Shown: positions 51,012 to 61,187, counted from the stretch's first letter. The stretch: 64,000 nucleotides of DNA from an uncultured SAR116 cluster alpha proteobacterium (GCA_902517275.1 CABYBQ010000004.1:1-64000), one strand, 5' to 3'. Notes: generated by a model from the letters alone, not told the origin. Made by a program: numbers and translations.

Positions 51012-52465
51012 AATTTACTCACCATAATGGAAGTTAAATTTTCAAATGGTTCTATAAAAAAGAAAAGTAAAATAGTTAAAAAACACGTTATTAATGTAGG
51101 CATTGTTATTAATATTGGTATCTTTATTTTAACTTCTCTTTCCTTTTTAAAAAAGAAAGCTCTAGCGGGAATTTCCATTAAGTAATATGCATTAAGAATT
51201 GTTGAAATACAAAAAACTGCTATCACTGTTATGTATCCACTTTCAGCTGCACCTAGCATCAAAAAAAACTTACTCCATGAACCTCCCATTGGAGGCACAC
51301 CAATAATAGACAAAGATCCTACGAAAAAGGCTAAAAAGATTAAAGGCATAGATTTACCATGACCATTTAATTCAGAAATTTTAGACATTTTTGCTCCAAC
51401 ATAAATGGCACCTGCTACAAAGAATAAAGTAATTTTACCTGCTGCATGCGTAATGATGTGTAAAGTCGCCCCTTGAGTGGCCATAGAGGAAGCTAGTGCT
51501 CCTCCTAATGTTATGTATGACAACTGACTTATAGTCGAATAGGCTAATCTCGCTTTTATATCATCTTTATAAATTGCAATTATACTTGTTGTAAGTAGTG
51601 TAAAAGAGGCCAACCAAACCAACCAGTTGGATGCCCCTGTTTTTGACAAAAAATCAATTCCAAATACATTTGTCAATATTAATAACATGGTAAAAACACC
51701 AGCTTTTACAACCGCTACAGCATGTAAAAGAGCAGACACAGGGGTAGGTGCCACCATGGCAGCAGGCAACCATTTATGAATTGGCATTAAGGCGGCTTTA
51801 CCTATTCCAAAAACAAACATAGCTAGTAAATATGGGGCATACTCAGGGTTCATATTTCCATCTAAAACACCATTTTGAGACATTTCCAGAGATCCAGTAA
51901 CTACCCAAACCCAAATTATTGCTGGAAGAAGGAGAATAACAGACGTACCAACTAGAATAGACATGTAAAGACGTCCAGCTTTCTGCGCCATTTCATTTTG
52001 TTTATGGGTAACTAATGGATATGTTGAAAATGTTAGTACTTCATAGAAAATAAATAATGTTAGTAAATCGCCTGCATAGGCAATACATAAAGCTGCATGA
52101 ACAGCCATAGCATAAAATATATAAAATCTTGTTTGATTTTTTTCTTTGTTTCCTCTCATGTAACCTATAGAATATATCGCTGCAAAAATCCATAGCACAG
52201 AAGCGACAAGTCCAAATATTGCACCTAAGGGTGAGACTACGAAACTTATAGAGATCCCTTCAGCAATCTGTAACAATTCTAACCTCGGTTGTTCTCCATT
52301 TAAAATAGAAGCCATCAATTGGATAGCTCCCCAAGAGCTTATTATTCCCCCCAAAGGACCAAGAATATCTCTTAAGATAGGTCTGGACGATAACAAAGGC
52401 GTACATAGACACACTAGGAGAGGAGATAAAAGTGTAATTAAAATTAAATTTTCAAAGGAGATCAT
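51008..52465 (-). CDS. ND-type proton-conducting antiporter subunit (Mrp/Mbh-like), copy 2
   Basis: GDLLTLFIFYEVLTFSTYPLV, GKAALMPIHKWLPAAMVAPTPVSALLHAVAVVKAGVFTMLLIL. Confidence 0.9.
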   Translation of the reverse strand: MISFENLILITLLSPLLVCLCTPLLSSRPILRDILGPLGGIISSWGAIQLMASILNGEQPRLELLQIAEGISISFVVSPLGAIFGLVASVLWIFAAIYSIGYMRGNKEKNQTRFYIFYAMAVHAALCIAYAGDLLTLFIFYEVLTFSTYPLVTHKQNEMAQKAGRLYMSILVGTSVILLLPAIIWVWVVTGSLEMSQNGVLDGNMNPEYAPYLLAMFVFGIGKAALMPIHKWLPAAMVAPTPVSALLHAVAVVKAGVFTMLLILTNVFGIDFLSKTGASNWLVWLASFTLLTTSIIAIYKDDIKARLAYSTISQLSYITLGGALASSMATQGATLHIITHAAGKITLFFVAGAIYVGAKMSKISELNGHGKSMPLIFLAFFVGSLSIIGVPPMGGSWSKFFLMLGAAESGYITVIAVFCISTILNAYYLMEIPARAFFFKKEREVKIKIPILITMPTLITCFLTILLFFFIEPFENLTSIMVSKL

Positions 52466-53955
52466 TTTGACACTCCTACTAATTTTTCAGCTGCCTCAAT
52501 ACTACTATCTACAACAAAAGAAGCATCTAAACCAAAATAAATATTTAAGAATGTTATTATTAACAAAGAGGTGTAAATTGTAGGGTTTTCCTTAATAATT
52601 ATTTCTTTTTTTGGTTTTTGTAACCATAAGGCCTCAATCATTTTCCATAAATAAATAACTGACAATGCTGAACTAAATAATATAAGTATAGCAATCCATA
52701 AACCATCTGCACTTATTGAAGCTTTTATAAGGTATAGCTTGGAAATAAAACCAGAAGTTAGCGGAAGTCCTGCGAGGCTAAGGGAGCAAATTACAAAACA
52801 AAAAAAAGTTATTGGCATAGCCCTTCCAAGACCAGATAAGTTACTAAGAGTTACTCTTTTTTGTATATAAAAACTAATTGAAGTTATTGCCATGAATAGC
52901 GCACCTTTAATTAGTGCGTGATTAAACATATGAATAAAACCAGCAGCAACACTTGCCTTAGTTCCGATTGCAAATGCTAATGTTATATAACCTATTTGTG
53001 CAACTGAAGAATGAGCTAAAAGGCGTTTAATATCTTTTTCATAGATAGCCATTATTGTACCAGCAAACATAGCTATTATTGAAAGAGGAAGAATTACATA
53101 TGAGAGTGTGTTAATGATTAAATCATCTGCAATATCAAAAACAGAAAATAAAATGCGAGCAAGTATATATAAAGATGCCTTTGTAGCAGTGGCCGCTAGT
53201 AAAACAGAAACGGCAGATGGCGCATAAGCGTATGCCCTTGGCAACCAAATATGCATTGGAAAAACAGCTGCTTTAACCATAATTCCAACTATCATAAAAC
53301 CAAATCCAGCTATTAATGCTTTATTATTTTTTAGATCTACAACACGTTCTGAGAGATCTGCCATATTAAGAGTTCCTGTTATTCCATACAACAACCCAAC
53401 TCCTATTACGTAAAGTGTGGCACCTACAGCACCAATAATTAGATAATTATAAGCTGCTACCAGAGCTTGTTTATCCTTTTGCGCTCCCATTGCAACCAAA
53501 GCAACAGAAGCCAAAGAAGATATCTCTAAAAACACAAAAAGATTAAATGCATCTCCGGTAGTGACTAATCCAATTAACCCTGCAATTGCTAAAAGCCATA
53601 AACTATAAACTTTAGAAATTGAGGTTTCATTAATTTCGTCAGGCATCATTTTAGATGAAAAAATAGTTGTTAAAAAACCAATCAAAGTAATAATTATAAT
53701 TGGAATTATTGAAACTTTATCAATTACATACTCTATGCCTAGAGGAGGAGCCCAATTTCCTAGGGCGTATGAAATTGTCGAATGAATTTGAACTTCTTGA
53801 TATAATAAAATTGAAAATATGAAAGCCACAAAAGTGCTAGCAAAGGTCAGCAGCCAGCTTAAAAAAATATTTGGTATTAACACCACTATCAGAGACATCA
53901 TTAACGGACATAGAACGACTAATATAGGCAGATTTTTAATTAAAATATCTGTCAT
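52462..53955 (-). CDS. ND-type proton-conducting antiporter subunit D (MrpD-like), copy 3
   Basis: GDAFNLFVFLEISSLASVALVAMG, VKAAVFPMHIWLPRAYAYAPSAVSVLLAATATKASLYILARI. Confidence 0.9.
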   Translation of the reverse strand: MTDILIKNLPILVVLCPLMMSLIVVLIPNIFLSWLLTFASTFVAFIFSILLYQEVQIHSTISYALGNWAPPLGIEYVIDKVSIIPIIIITLIGFLTTIFSSKMMPDEINETSISKVYSLWLLAIAGLIGLVTTGDAFNLFVFLEISSLASVALVAMGAQKDKQALVAAYNYLIIGAVGATLYVIGVGLLYGITGTLNMADLSERVVDLKNNKALIAGFGFMIVGIMVKAAVFPMHIWLPRAYAYAPSAVSVLLAATATKASLYILARILFSVFDIADDLIINTLSYVILPLSIIAMFAGTIMAIYEKDIKRLLAHSSVAQIGYITLAFAIGTKASVAAGFIHMFNHALIKGALFMAITSISFYIQKRVTLSNLSGLGRAMPITFFCFVICSLSLAGLPLTSGFISKLYLIKASISADGLWIAILILFSSALSVIYLWKMIEALWLQKPKKEIIIKENPTIYTSLLIITFLNIYFGLDASFVVDSSIEAAEKLVGVSK

Positions 53956-54365
53956 TGTATAAATTTCGTATCAATTTTTTTACTTGTTTCAACTTGGTCA
54001 TGATAATCAACCAGATCCTGAGCAGATATCTCATCTTCTTCAATACTACCGTATTCTGAATTTATTCTTAATACCAATGACAAACCTAATGCAGTAGTTG
54101 CAACTCCTACAACAATTGCTGTAAGTATTAAAACATGTGGAAGTGGATTAGAATAAACAGTATCAATTGCATTATTTAAAATTGGAGGAGTACCACCTTT
54201 AATTTTACCAAAAGTAATATAGAGAAGAAAAACTGATGTCTGAAAAATTGTTAATCCTACTATCTTCTTTAAAAAATTTTTTCTTCCAATAACAAGAAAC
54301 AATCCTATCATCATAAGTAGGAAAACAATCCAATAATTCCAAATTCCAATAGTAGAAGATACCAT
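53952..54365 (-). CDS. mrpC: MrpC/NuoK-like antiporter subunit
   Basis: VGLTIFQTSVFLLYI...NPLPHVLILTAIVVGVATTALGLSLVLRI. Confidence 0.9.
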   Translation of the reverse strand: MVSSTIGIWNYWIVFLLMMIGLFLVIGRKNFLKKIVGLTIFQTSVFLLYITFGKIKGGTPPILNNAIDTVYSNPLPHVLILTAIVVGVATTALGLSLVLRINSEYGSIEEDEISAQDLVDYHDQVETSKKIDTKFIQ

Positions 54366-54366
54366 T

Positions 54367-54795
54367 TTACTTATTTTTTCCTGATTTAAAACTTACAAAA
54401 GCATTGAACAAAGCAATCATTACATTTGATACCGTAAGACCTACACCAAATTCAATTAACAAAATACCAATATGCTGTCCTGATTGTGGAGAAGATCCTA
54501 AAATGTTATACGATAAAAATTCCTCTCCAAGTAACATTGAAGCAATGCCAACTCCACCATATAGCAAGCCACCTAGAGCTAATAAAAATAAATTAATATT
54601 TGATGGGAAAAGTTTTTTGCCTTCATTAACGCCAAATACAATAGAATAAAGTATAAAAGCACTAGCAACTATTACCCCAGCCTGAAATCCACCACCAGGA
54701 CCAAAATCTCCATGAAATTGTACATATAAGCCAAATAAAATTATTGGTGCAAAAAGTATTTTTGTAGAAACTCTTAAAATTGGGTTTTCATTCAT
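54367..54795 (-). CDS. mrpB: MrpB-like antiporter subunit
   Basis: LYVQFHGDFGPGGGFQAGVIVASAFIL. Confidence 0.92.
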   Translation of the reverse strand: MNENPILRVSTKILFAPIILFGLYVQFHGDFGPGGGFQAGVIVASAFILYSIVFGVNEGKKLFPSNINLFLLALGGLLYGGVGIASMLLGEEFLSYNILGSSPQSGQHIGILLIEFGVGLTVSNVMIALFNAFVSFKSGKNK

Positions 54796-54796
54796 A

Positions 54797-55369
54797 TCAA
54801 CTAACTTTTCTTTTAGAATTTTTGTTTTTTTGTTTACTGGTTTGCGTGTTATTCTTTAATAATACTAAAACTGCAACTCCAGCAGTAAACACAACTATTG
54901 TTTCTCCAAAAGTATCATAACCTCTATAACTTGCTAGCACTGACGTGACTATATTTGGAATACCAATGTCCTCTCGTGATCCTAATATATAGTCTGGAAC
55001 AATATGTTGATGTACTGGAGAGGACAATAGTCCAATTTCAGGCAAGTCATAACTACACCAGATCAAAATTCCACCCAGAAGTATGCATGTAAGGGCTGGT
55101 AGAATTTGACTATTTATATTTTCTTCTTCCTCTTTTGGTAGGTAAGCCATAGCAGCTAAAAATAATATTGTAGAAATTCCAGCTCCTACAGAGGCTTCAG
55201 TAAAGGCAACATCAACAGCATCAAGAGTTATGAACATTAACGCGGCTACTAACGAATAAGCACTAGTTAAAACTACAGTAAAAATTAAAGTTCTTGTTCT
55301 GAGTAGTGCAATGCCAATAGCAAGCATAACAGTGACCAAAAATGCATTTATAATTAATTCAGATATCAT
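54797..55369 (-). CDS. Stand-alone DUF4040 / MbhD-MbhE-like subunit (corresponds to the C-terminal part of fused MrpA)
   Basis: YSLVAALMFITLDAVDVAFTEASVGAGISTILFLAAMAYLPKEE; VTSVLASYRGYDTFGETIVVFTAGVAVLVLL. Confidence 0.88.
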   Translation of the reverse strand: MISELIINAFLVTVMLAIGIALLRTRTLIFTVVLTSAYSLVAALMFITLDAVDVAFTEASVGAGISTILFLAAMAYLPKEEEENINSQILPALTCILLGGILIWCSYDLPEIGLLSSPVHQHIVPDYILGSREDIGIPNIVTSVLASYRGYDTFGETIVVFTAGVAVLVLLKNNTQTSKQKNKNSKRKVS

Positions 55370-55686
55370 AAAAGCTTTCCGATCTTCTTACCTACAGGCA
55401 TTAAATTCTTTTGACGAGCCAAATTAGCAGTAACGTGGCTGGTAACCGGACTAGTAAAAAATACAAAAACACCTATTAAAATCAATTTAACTGTAATTAA
55501 AGACCAGCCTGTTTGTAAGATCATACCTAGAAGAAAAAAAGCTGTGCCACCAGTATCAATCATACCCGCAGCGTGAATTCTTGAAAACACATCTGGTAGT
55601 TTGATGAGTCCGCACGCACCAATTATAATAGATAAAGAACCTATAAAAAAACATAAGCCTGTAATGATGTCTATAAACAAGTCCAT
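55366..55686 (-). CDS. mrpG: MrpG-like antiporter subunit
   Basis: ACGLIKLPDVFSRIHAAGMIDTGGTAFFLLGM...FFTSPVTSHVTANLA. Confidence 0.93.
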   Translation of the reverse strand: MDLFIDIITGLCFFIGSLSIIIGACGLIKLPDVFSRIHAAGMIDTGGTAFFLLGMILQTGWSLITVKLILIGVFVFFTSPVTSHVTANLARQKNLMPVGKKIGKLL

Positions 55687-55973
55687 TATTTTCTTTGTTC
55701 CCCCAATGAGCCTGTACTAAAAAGTTTTAACACAGCAACTGTTCCTATGAAATTAATTAAAGCGTAAACAATTGCGATGTCCAAAAACTCTGGTCTATTT
55801 GTATAAAAACCATGAAGAGCAATTCCAATTACAATGATAGTTCCAAGACTGTTAACAGCTAAAACTCTGTCAAAAGTTGTCTGACCTAAAATGATTCTAA
55901 TTAATATTAGTATACCTGAAAATGCGCATGCGATTAAAGCGGCTAAAAACATTATTGATCTCCTTCTAACCAC
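55686..55973 (-). CDS. mrpF: MrpF-like antiporter subunit
   Basis: TTFDRVLAVNSLGTIIVIGIALHG...FLDIAIVYALINFIGTVAVLKLF. Confidence 0.93.
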   Translation of the reverse strand: MVRRRSIMFLAALIACAFSGILILIRIILGQTTFDRVLAVNSLGTIIVIGIALHGFYTNRPEFLDIAIVYALINFIGTVAVLKLFSTGSLGEQRK

Positions 55974-56419
55974 TTTACTTTTTTATCCATTACATTACTT
56001 CTAACGTCATTCCCAAAATCAGAGTTAAGAGCATGTACCTCAAACATATTATCTTTAATCTTTGTAGTAACAGTTCCTGGAGTCAAAGTAATAGAATTTG
56101 CGTATGTTACTTTAGCAACATCAGTTGATTGTGAGGCTTTTACAGTAAAAGTTTCAGGCTCAATTTTTCCAGATATTATAACTTTTGCAGTATTTAGGTT
56201 TGAGATAAATATTTCTTTAAACAACCAAATTAAATAGTTAAAAAGTCTAGGAAAGAAAAATAAAGGTAATCCTTCTTTATCAATAAGTTTTGCTCTTCTG
56301 GCAACATACACACAAAAAGCGCAAGATAGTACTCCAAGACTTGTTATAAGGAAACTATAATGCCCAGACATTAAAAGCCATAATCCTAGTAAAATAACAA
56401 AGAGTGATATTGATTTCAT
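55952..56419 (-). CDS. mrpE: MrpE-like antiporter subunit
   Basis: YLIWLFKEIFISNLNTAKVII...KVTYANSITLTPGTVTTKIKDNMFEVHALN. Confidence 0.93.
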   Translation of the reverse strand: MKSISLFVILLGLWLLMSGHYSFLITSLGVLSCAFCVYVARRAKLIDKEGLPLFFFPRLFNYLIWLFKEIFISNLNTAKVIISGKIEPETFTVKASQSTDVAKVTYANSITLTPGTVTTKIKDNMFEVHALNSDFGNDVRSNVMDKKVKWLEGDQ

Positions 56420-56496
56420 TAAACTAAACCCCGATTTATGTTAACGCTAATTTTTAGCTAATGTTAGGTTTAATTTCAATAAAAGTTTTTATCTAC

Positions 56497-57435
56497 CTAA
56501 GGTTTAGCAAATGTTTCTACTTTTGTGATTTTTTTAATAATTCCTTTTTCCTTGAGAAAATTACTAAAATTTTTGTAAGTATTTAAATCATGAGCTTGTG
56601 GCCTTAATGTAAATCTTGGTAAAGTATCTTTAAAAGCACGTTTGTTCAACTCATCATCAAGACCCTTTCTATAAGTAGAAAAATCTTTCCATGTCGACTT
56701 TGGATCGTTAACAATAGTAAGTGTTGCTTTTTGGATAGCTTTGAAAAATTTATTAAAAACAGGATTATTTCTGTTTTTAGCATTTGCTATATAAATAAGT
56801 TCTTCATAGGAAGGAACTCCGTGTTCTTCAGGGTAAAAAGCTTTACCAGGGTGATTTACTATATCCATTTGATTAAGTTCAAAATTTCTAAATGCGCCTA
56901 TTACTGCATCAACTTTTTTTGCAATTAAAGATGGCGATAAAGAAAAATTTATGTTTATTAATTCAACATCTGACATTTTAAGGTTGTACTTTTGTAGCAT
57001 GCCTGACAGCAGAGCTTCTTCAAAGCCCCCAACAGAAAAACCAACTTTTTTACCTTTTAGATCTGCAATTGATTTAATAGGTCCATCTTTTAAAACCACA
57101 AGGGAATTTAGAGGAACACTAACTAAGGTTCCAACTCTTACTACTGGTAAGCCTTGATCCACTTGAATATGAAGTTGTGGTTGATAGGAAATAGCTAAGT
57201 CTAATTTACCTGCAGCAACTAGTTTTGGAGGGTCATTAGGATCAGCTGGTTCAATCATTTCAACTTCTAATCCAACATCCTTAAAAAAATTTCTTTTTTG
57301 AGCTATTATTAAAGGAGCATGATCAGGGTTAATAAACCAATCAAGCCCTATAGCAAGTTTGTCTGTTTTAGCGTTAACAACAGACGTTATGACTGATAAC
57401 AAAATTATAGTGAGTATCTTAAATATATTATGCAT
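56497..57435 (-). CDS. thiY: ABC transporter substrate-binding protein, ThiY/NMT1-like (pyrimidine precursor uptake)
   Basis: Signal peptide; KLAIGLDWFINPDHAPLIIAQKRNFFKDVGLEVEMIEPADPNDPPKLVAAGKLDLAISYQPQL; preceded by TPP riboswitch. Confidence 0.9.
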   Translation of the reverse strand: MHNIFKILTIILLSVITSVVNAKTDKLAIGLDWFINPDHAPLIIAQKRNFFKDVGLEVEMIEPADPNDPPKLVAAGKLDLAISYQPQLHIQVDQGLPVVRVGTLVSVPLNSLVVLKDGPIKSIADLKGKKVGFSVGGFEEALLSGMLQKYNLKMSDVELININFSLSPSLIAKKVDAVIGAFRNFELNQMDIVNHPGKAFYPEEHGVPSYEELIYIANAKNRNNPVFNKFFKAIQKATLTIVNDPKSTWKDFSTYRKGLDDELNKRAFKDTLPRFTLRPQAHDLNTYKNFSNFLKEKGIIKKITKVETFAKP

Positions 57436-57440
57436 TCTGC

Positions 57441-57520
57441 ATCTCCCTCCGCTGGTTCTAACCAGATCAGGTTATAAGGGTTAATTTCTCAGCAAGACAA
57501 ATGTCAAGCACCCCTGGCAA
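57441..57520 (-). promoter_or_regulatory. TPP (THI-element) riboswitch
   Basis: Minus-strand sequence ccaGGGGTGCttgacatttgtcttGCTGAGAaattaACCCTTataACCTGATCTGGttagaACCAGCGGAGGGAgatgca; immediately upstream of thiY. Confidence 0.95.
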
Positions 57521-57561
57521 ATGAATTTTTTACATATTTTAAAAAAAAATCAATAACTTTT

Positions 57562-58287
57562 TTATTTCCACCACACATATCTACTCAAAATTATATCAGT
57601 AATTCTGTATAAGGTTATTGTCATAAATATTAAAATTATTAAAGCTGCAAACATATTATCTGTTTGAAGACGTGCGTTGCTATAAATCATAAATGAACCA
57701 AGTCCGGTACTGCCGCCAATCCATTCACCAACTACAGCTCCGATAGGTGCGAAGCAGGCAGCAACTCTAATTCCAGAACATAATCCGGGAAGAGAAGAGG
57801 GGATTTTAATTTTCCAAAATAATTGAGTTTTTGAGAAATTTAATGTTTTACCAGCGTCAATTAATTCTTGAGGTACTTTATTCAATGCATCAGTAAAATT
57901 TGAGGTAATTGGAAAAAAAACAATTAAAACACCAATTACAATTTTGCTACTTATTCCATAGCCAAGCCATAAAATTAATAATGGAGCTAAAGCAAATACT
58001 GGGATTGACTGACTTGCCAGTAAGATAGGCATAACCCATATCTTCAATCGTGGTGATGAAGAAATTGCTAGAGCTGTAGTAATGCCTATTAGCGTTCCTA
58101 TAATAATAGAAGCTAGAATTTCAACAAGAGTATATGATGAGTGAATTAAAAGTTGTTCCCAATTATTAAAGATTGAAAGAAAAATCATTGTTGGAGGAGG
58201 AAGCATAAATGGAGGTAATTCAAAAAATATACAACATATTTCCCAAATCGTAAAAATTATTATTGCTATAAATAATCCTCTAATCAT
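57562..58287 (-). CDS. thiX: ABC transporter permease, ThiX-like
   Basis: FELPPFMLPPPTMIF, APLLILWLGYGISSKIVIGVLIVFFPI, GAVVGEWIGGSTGLGSFM. Confidence 0.85.
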   Translation of the reverse strand: MIRGLFIAIIIFTIWEICCIFFELPPFMLPPPTMIFLSIFNNWEQLLIHSSYTLVEILASIIIGTLIGITTALAISSSPRLKIWVMPILLASQSIPVFALAPLLILWLGYGISSKIVIGVLIVFFPITSNFTDALNKVPQELIDAGKTLNFSKTQLFWKIKIPSSLPGLCSGIRVAACFAPIGAVVGEWIGGSTGLGSFMIYSNARLQTDNMFAALIILIFMTITLYRITDIILSRYVWWK

Positions 58288-58342
58288 TATAACCTTATTA
58301 AAATTAAATTGATAATTTAAATATATATATTAAAAAATTAGA

Positions 58343-59467
58343 ATGCAGAATTTTTTATTTACAGGCGATATTTTCAAAGGATCAAGATATGAAAAAGGAC
58401 ATCCTTTGGATATGGATAGAGTATGGCCAAGCGTTGAATTGATTCAATTAATGGGTTGGATTGATAATGAACAAATTATTAAAAATGACCCTGCAGAAAT
58501 AAATGAACTTATTAAGTTTCATGATTTAGACTATGTGCAGGCCTTAAAAAAAGCTGAAGAGAATCAAAATTTACCTGAAAATTTAAAAAGAAAATTTAAT
58601 ATTGGTATAGGAAATAATCCTATTTTTAGTGAAGTTTTTTCCAGACCGGCGACTGCTGCAAAAGCATCTATTAGAGCAGTTGAAATGATATCTAATAAAA
58701 AGGCTAAAAAAATATTAAATATTTCTGGTGGAACTCATCATGGAAGAAAGTCTCAAGCATATGGCTTTTGCTTTTTAAATGATTGTGTTCTTGCTATTCT
58801 CAAAGCAATAGAATTGGGATTTCAAAAAATTTTATATGTTGATATAGATGCACATCATTGTGACGGGGTACAAGATACTTTTGCAAATAATAAAAATGTT
58901 TCAATAATTTCAATTCATGAAAAAAATAGATGGCCTAATACTGGTTTAATTGAAGATTGTAACATAGATAATATCATTAATTTTCCTGTACCTGAAAGAT
59001 TTAATGACAGAGAGATGGATTTTCTAATTACAAATGGGATCTTACCTTTTGCCAAAACAAAAAATCTTGATCTTTTGATAATTCAAGCTGGCGCAGACAT
59101 GCTTGATGGTGACCCACAATCAAGAATTTGTTTAACTAATAATGCATATTGGAAAGCAATTAATGATTTATTATCTCTATGTAAAAACGTTATCATATTA
59201 GGAGGTGGGGGGTATAATCCATATCTGACTGCAAAAGCTTGGGCAGGTAATTGGGCTTTATTAAATAATAATGTTAATCTTTTAGATGATGTAATGAAAC
59301 CTGAATGTTATAATTTATTAAAGTCTTTAAAATGGAATAACAGCCGTATTAGAAATGGAATTCCTGATAACTGGATTAGTAATTGGCGAGATAAAAAGTC
59401 AAATAGTAAAGTTGGAGACGAAATTAAATCGCTTTTAGATCAGGTATTAAAAATAAAAAAAATATGA
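58343..59467 (+). CDS. Histone deacetylase / acetylpolyamine amidohydrolase family protein
   Basis: GGTHHGRKSQAYGFCFLNDCVLAIL, YVDIDAHHCDGVQDTF, QAGADMLDGDPQSRICLT, ILGGGGYNP. Confidence 0.9.
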   Translation: MQNFLFTGDIFKGSRYEKGHPLDMDRVWPSVELIQLMGWIDNEQIIKNDPAEINELIKFHDLDYVQALKKAEENQNLPENLKRKFNIGIGNNPIFSEVFSRPATAAKASIRAVEMISNKKAKKILNISGGTHHGRKSQAYGFCFLNDCVLAILKAIELGFQKILYVDIDAHHCDGVQDTFANNKNVSIISIHEKNRWPNTGLIEDCNIDNIINFPVPERFNDREMDFLITNGILPFAKTKNLDLLIIQAGADMLDGDPQSRICLTNNAYWKAINDLLSLCKNVIILGGGGYNPYLTAKAWAGNWALLNNNVNLLDDVMKPECYNLLKSLKWNNSRIRNGIPDNWISNWRDKKSNSKVGDEIKSLLDQVLKIKKI

Positions 59468-59919
59468 GTTTTCTTTTTAAATCAATAATATTAGGAAATT
59501 TCCTAATAAATTTTTCATTTGTTTCATTAGCTAACTCTAATAGTCTAATTTTCAAACATATCGAATGTGAAATAAAGTTTGATAGTAATAAATCTAAATT
59601 TTTGTCCCTCGATATAGCTGATACTTTTGAAAAAAGATCTTATGGTTTAATGAATAGAGAAAAAATTGAAACAAATGAAGGAATGTTATTTATCTGGGAA
59701 GGTAGTGAAATAAGAGAGTTTTGGATGAAAAACACATATTTTAACTTAGATTTGTTCTTTGTTAACAAACATGGAGTTATTGTAGAAGTTTTTAAAAATG
59801 CAAAAGCTTTTGATGAAAAGAAAATTATCAGTAAGGAAAAAGTTAAGTTTGTTTTAGAGATGAAAGCTGGAGATATTAAAGCAAAAGTAGGTGATAATTT
59901 AATATGTAGTTTAAATTAA
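59464..59919 (+). CDS. DUF192 family protein
   Basis: LDIADTFEKRSYGLMNREKIETNEGMLFIWEGSEIREFWMKNTYFNLDLFFVN. Confidence 0.9.
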   Translation: MSFLFKSIILGNFLINFSFVSLANSNSLIFKHIECEIKFDSNKSKFLSLDIADTFEKRSYGLMNREKIETNEGMLFIWEGSEIREFWMKNTYFNLDLFFVNKHGVIVEVFKNAKAFDEKKIISKEKVKFVLEMKAGDIKAKVGDNLICSLN

Positions 59920-59920
59920 A

Positions 59921-60991
59921 TTATAAATAGGGATTAACTTTTTCGGCCATTAATGTCATGGATTTTTTAGCAATTGCTGGGTCTAGCCAATCAACACCAG
60001 CATACATTAACATACCATACTCTCCAACTTGATCCTTAAAAGCAGATAGTTCTTCAACAACTTTTTCAGGTGTCCCCCAAATGATTAGTTTTTCACAAAC
60101 TGTTTCTAATGTTATTTCGTTATCAGGTTGGTCTATAGTTGTTTTGAAAAGATCTAATTTTCCTAGGGCTACAAACTTTTTAAATAGTTGTTTGAAATAA
60201 AAAACATAAGGACTGTTAGGACCCAAAGCATATTCTTTAGCTGTATTAAGATCATCTGCAACAAAAACAGTTTTAGCTATTCTCCAGTCTTCTGTTTTAA
60301 TATCTAAATTACTTTTTTCACAGCCTTCTTTATATTTATCCCAATGAGTTTTCACCCAATTAGGCATAATTATATCTGCACTAATAGGTTTCCAGCCTCT
60401 AGCTGCAGCCTCAGTAATACCTTTTGAATATGGTGCAACAGCAGTCACTACAATGGGTGGATGAGGTTTTTGTAGTGGTTTAGTCATATAACCCTGGCCG
60501 ATCTCAGAGATAATTGTGTTTTCAGTTGAAACATTCCAATACTTACCTTTAATGTCATAAGGAGCTTCTTTAGACCAAATTTCTAAAATGGTATTTATAC
60601 CTTCTAAAAACATTGCTGATCTATCTTTTTCTAAATTACCAAATAATTCAGCATCTGAAATTAAACCACCTGGTGAAATTCCAAAATTAAACCTTCCATT
60701 TAACATATGGTCGATCATTGCAACTTGTCCTGCAATATGAACTGGATGTAAATTTGGAATATTAACGGTACCAGTACCCAAACGTATATTTTGTGTTTCA
60801 TAAGCGAGGGAGGCTATAAAAGCGATACAAGAAGTTATATTTTCAGCTTTGTCAGATAAATGTTCACCTACATAGGCTTCACTAAAACCTAGTTCATCAG
60901 CTAAAATAATAGCTTCCCTGTCTTCTTTTAAACAAGTTTGCCAATCTTTATTAAGAGGATGTAACGGTCTTGTAAAAAAACCTAATTTCAT
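59921..60991 (-). CDS. LLM-class flavin-dependent oxidoreductase
   Basis: MKLGFFTRPLHP, SEAYVGEHLSD, RLGTGTVNIPNLHPVHIAGQVAMIDHML; ORF track extends to 61042 but MKLGFF start follows GAGGGGG. Confidence 0.88.
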   Translation of the reverse strand: MKLGFFTRPLHPLNKDWQTCLKEDREAIILADELGFSEAYVGEHLSDKAENITSCIAFIASLAYETQNIRLGTGTVNIPNLHPVHIAGQVAMIDHMLNGRFNFGISPGGLISDAELFGNLEKDRSAMFLEGINTILEIWSKEAPYDIKGKYWNVSTENTIISEIGQGYMTKPLQKPHPPIVVTAVAPYSKGITEAAARGWKPISADIIMPNWVKTHWDKYKEGCEKSNLDIKTEDWRIAKTVFVADDLNTAKEYALGPNSPYVFYFKQLFKKFVALGKLDLFKTTIDQPDNEITLETVCEKLIIWGTPEKVVEELSAFKDQVGEYGMLMYAGVDWLDPAIAKKSMTLMAEKVNPYL

Positions 60992-61110
60992 TTTGAACCC
61001 CCTCTTAAATATTATCTCATGTATAAATCTTTGGTCAAACATTTAATAATTGAGAAATATGTAAACATTTACTTGCTTTTGAAAATTTATAACGTATAAA
61101 TTTTGAAGTT

Positions 61111-61187
<77 letters not shown>

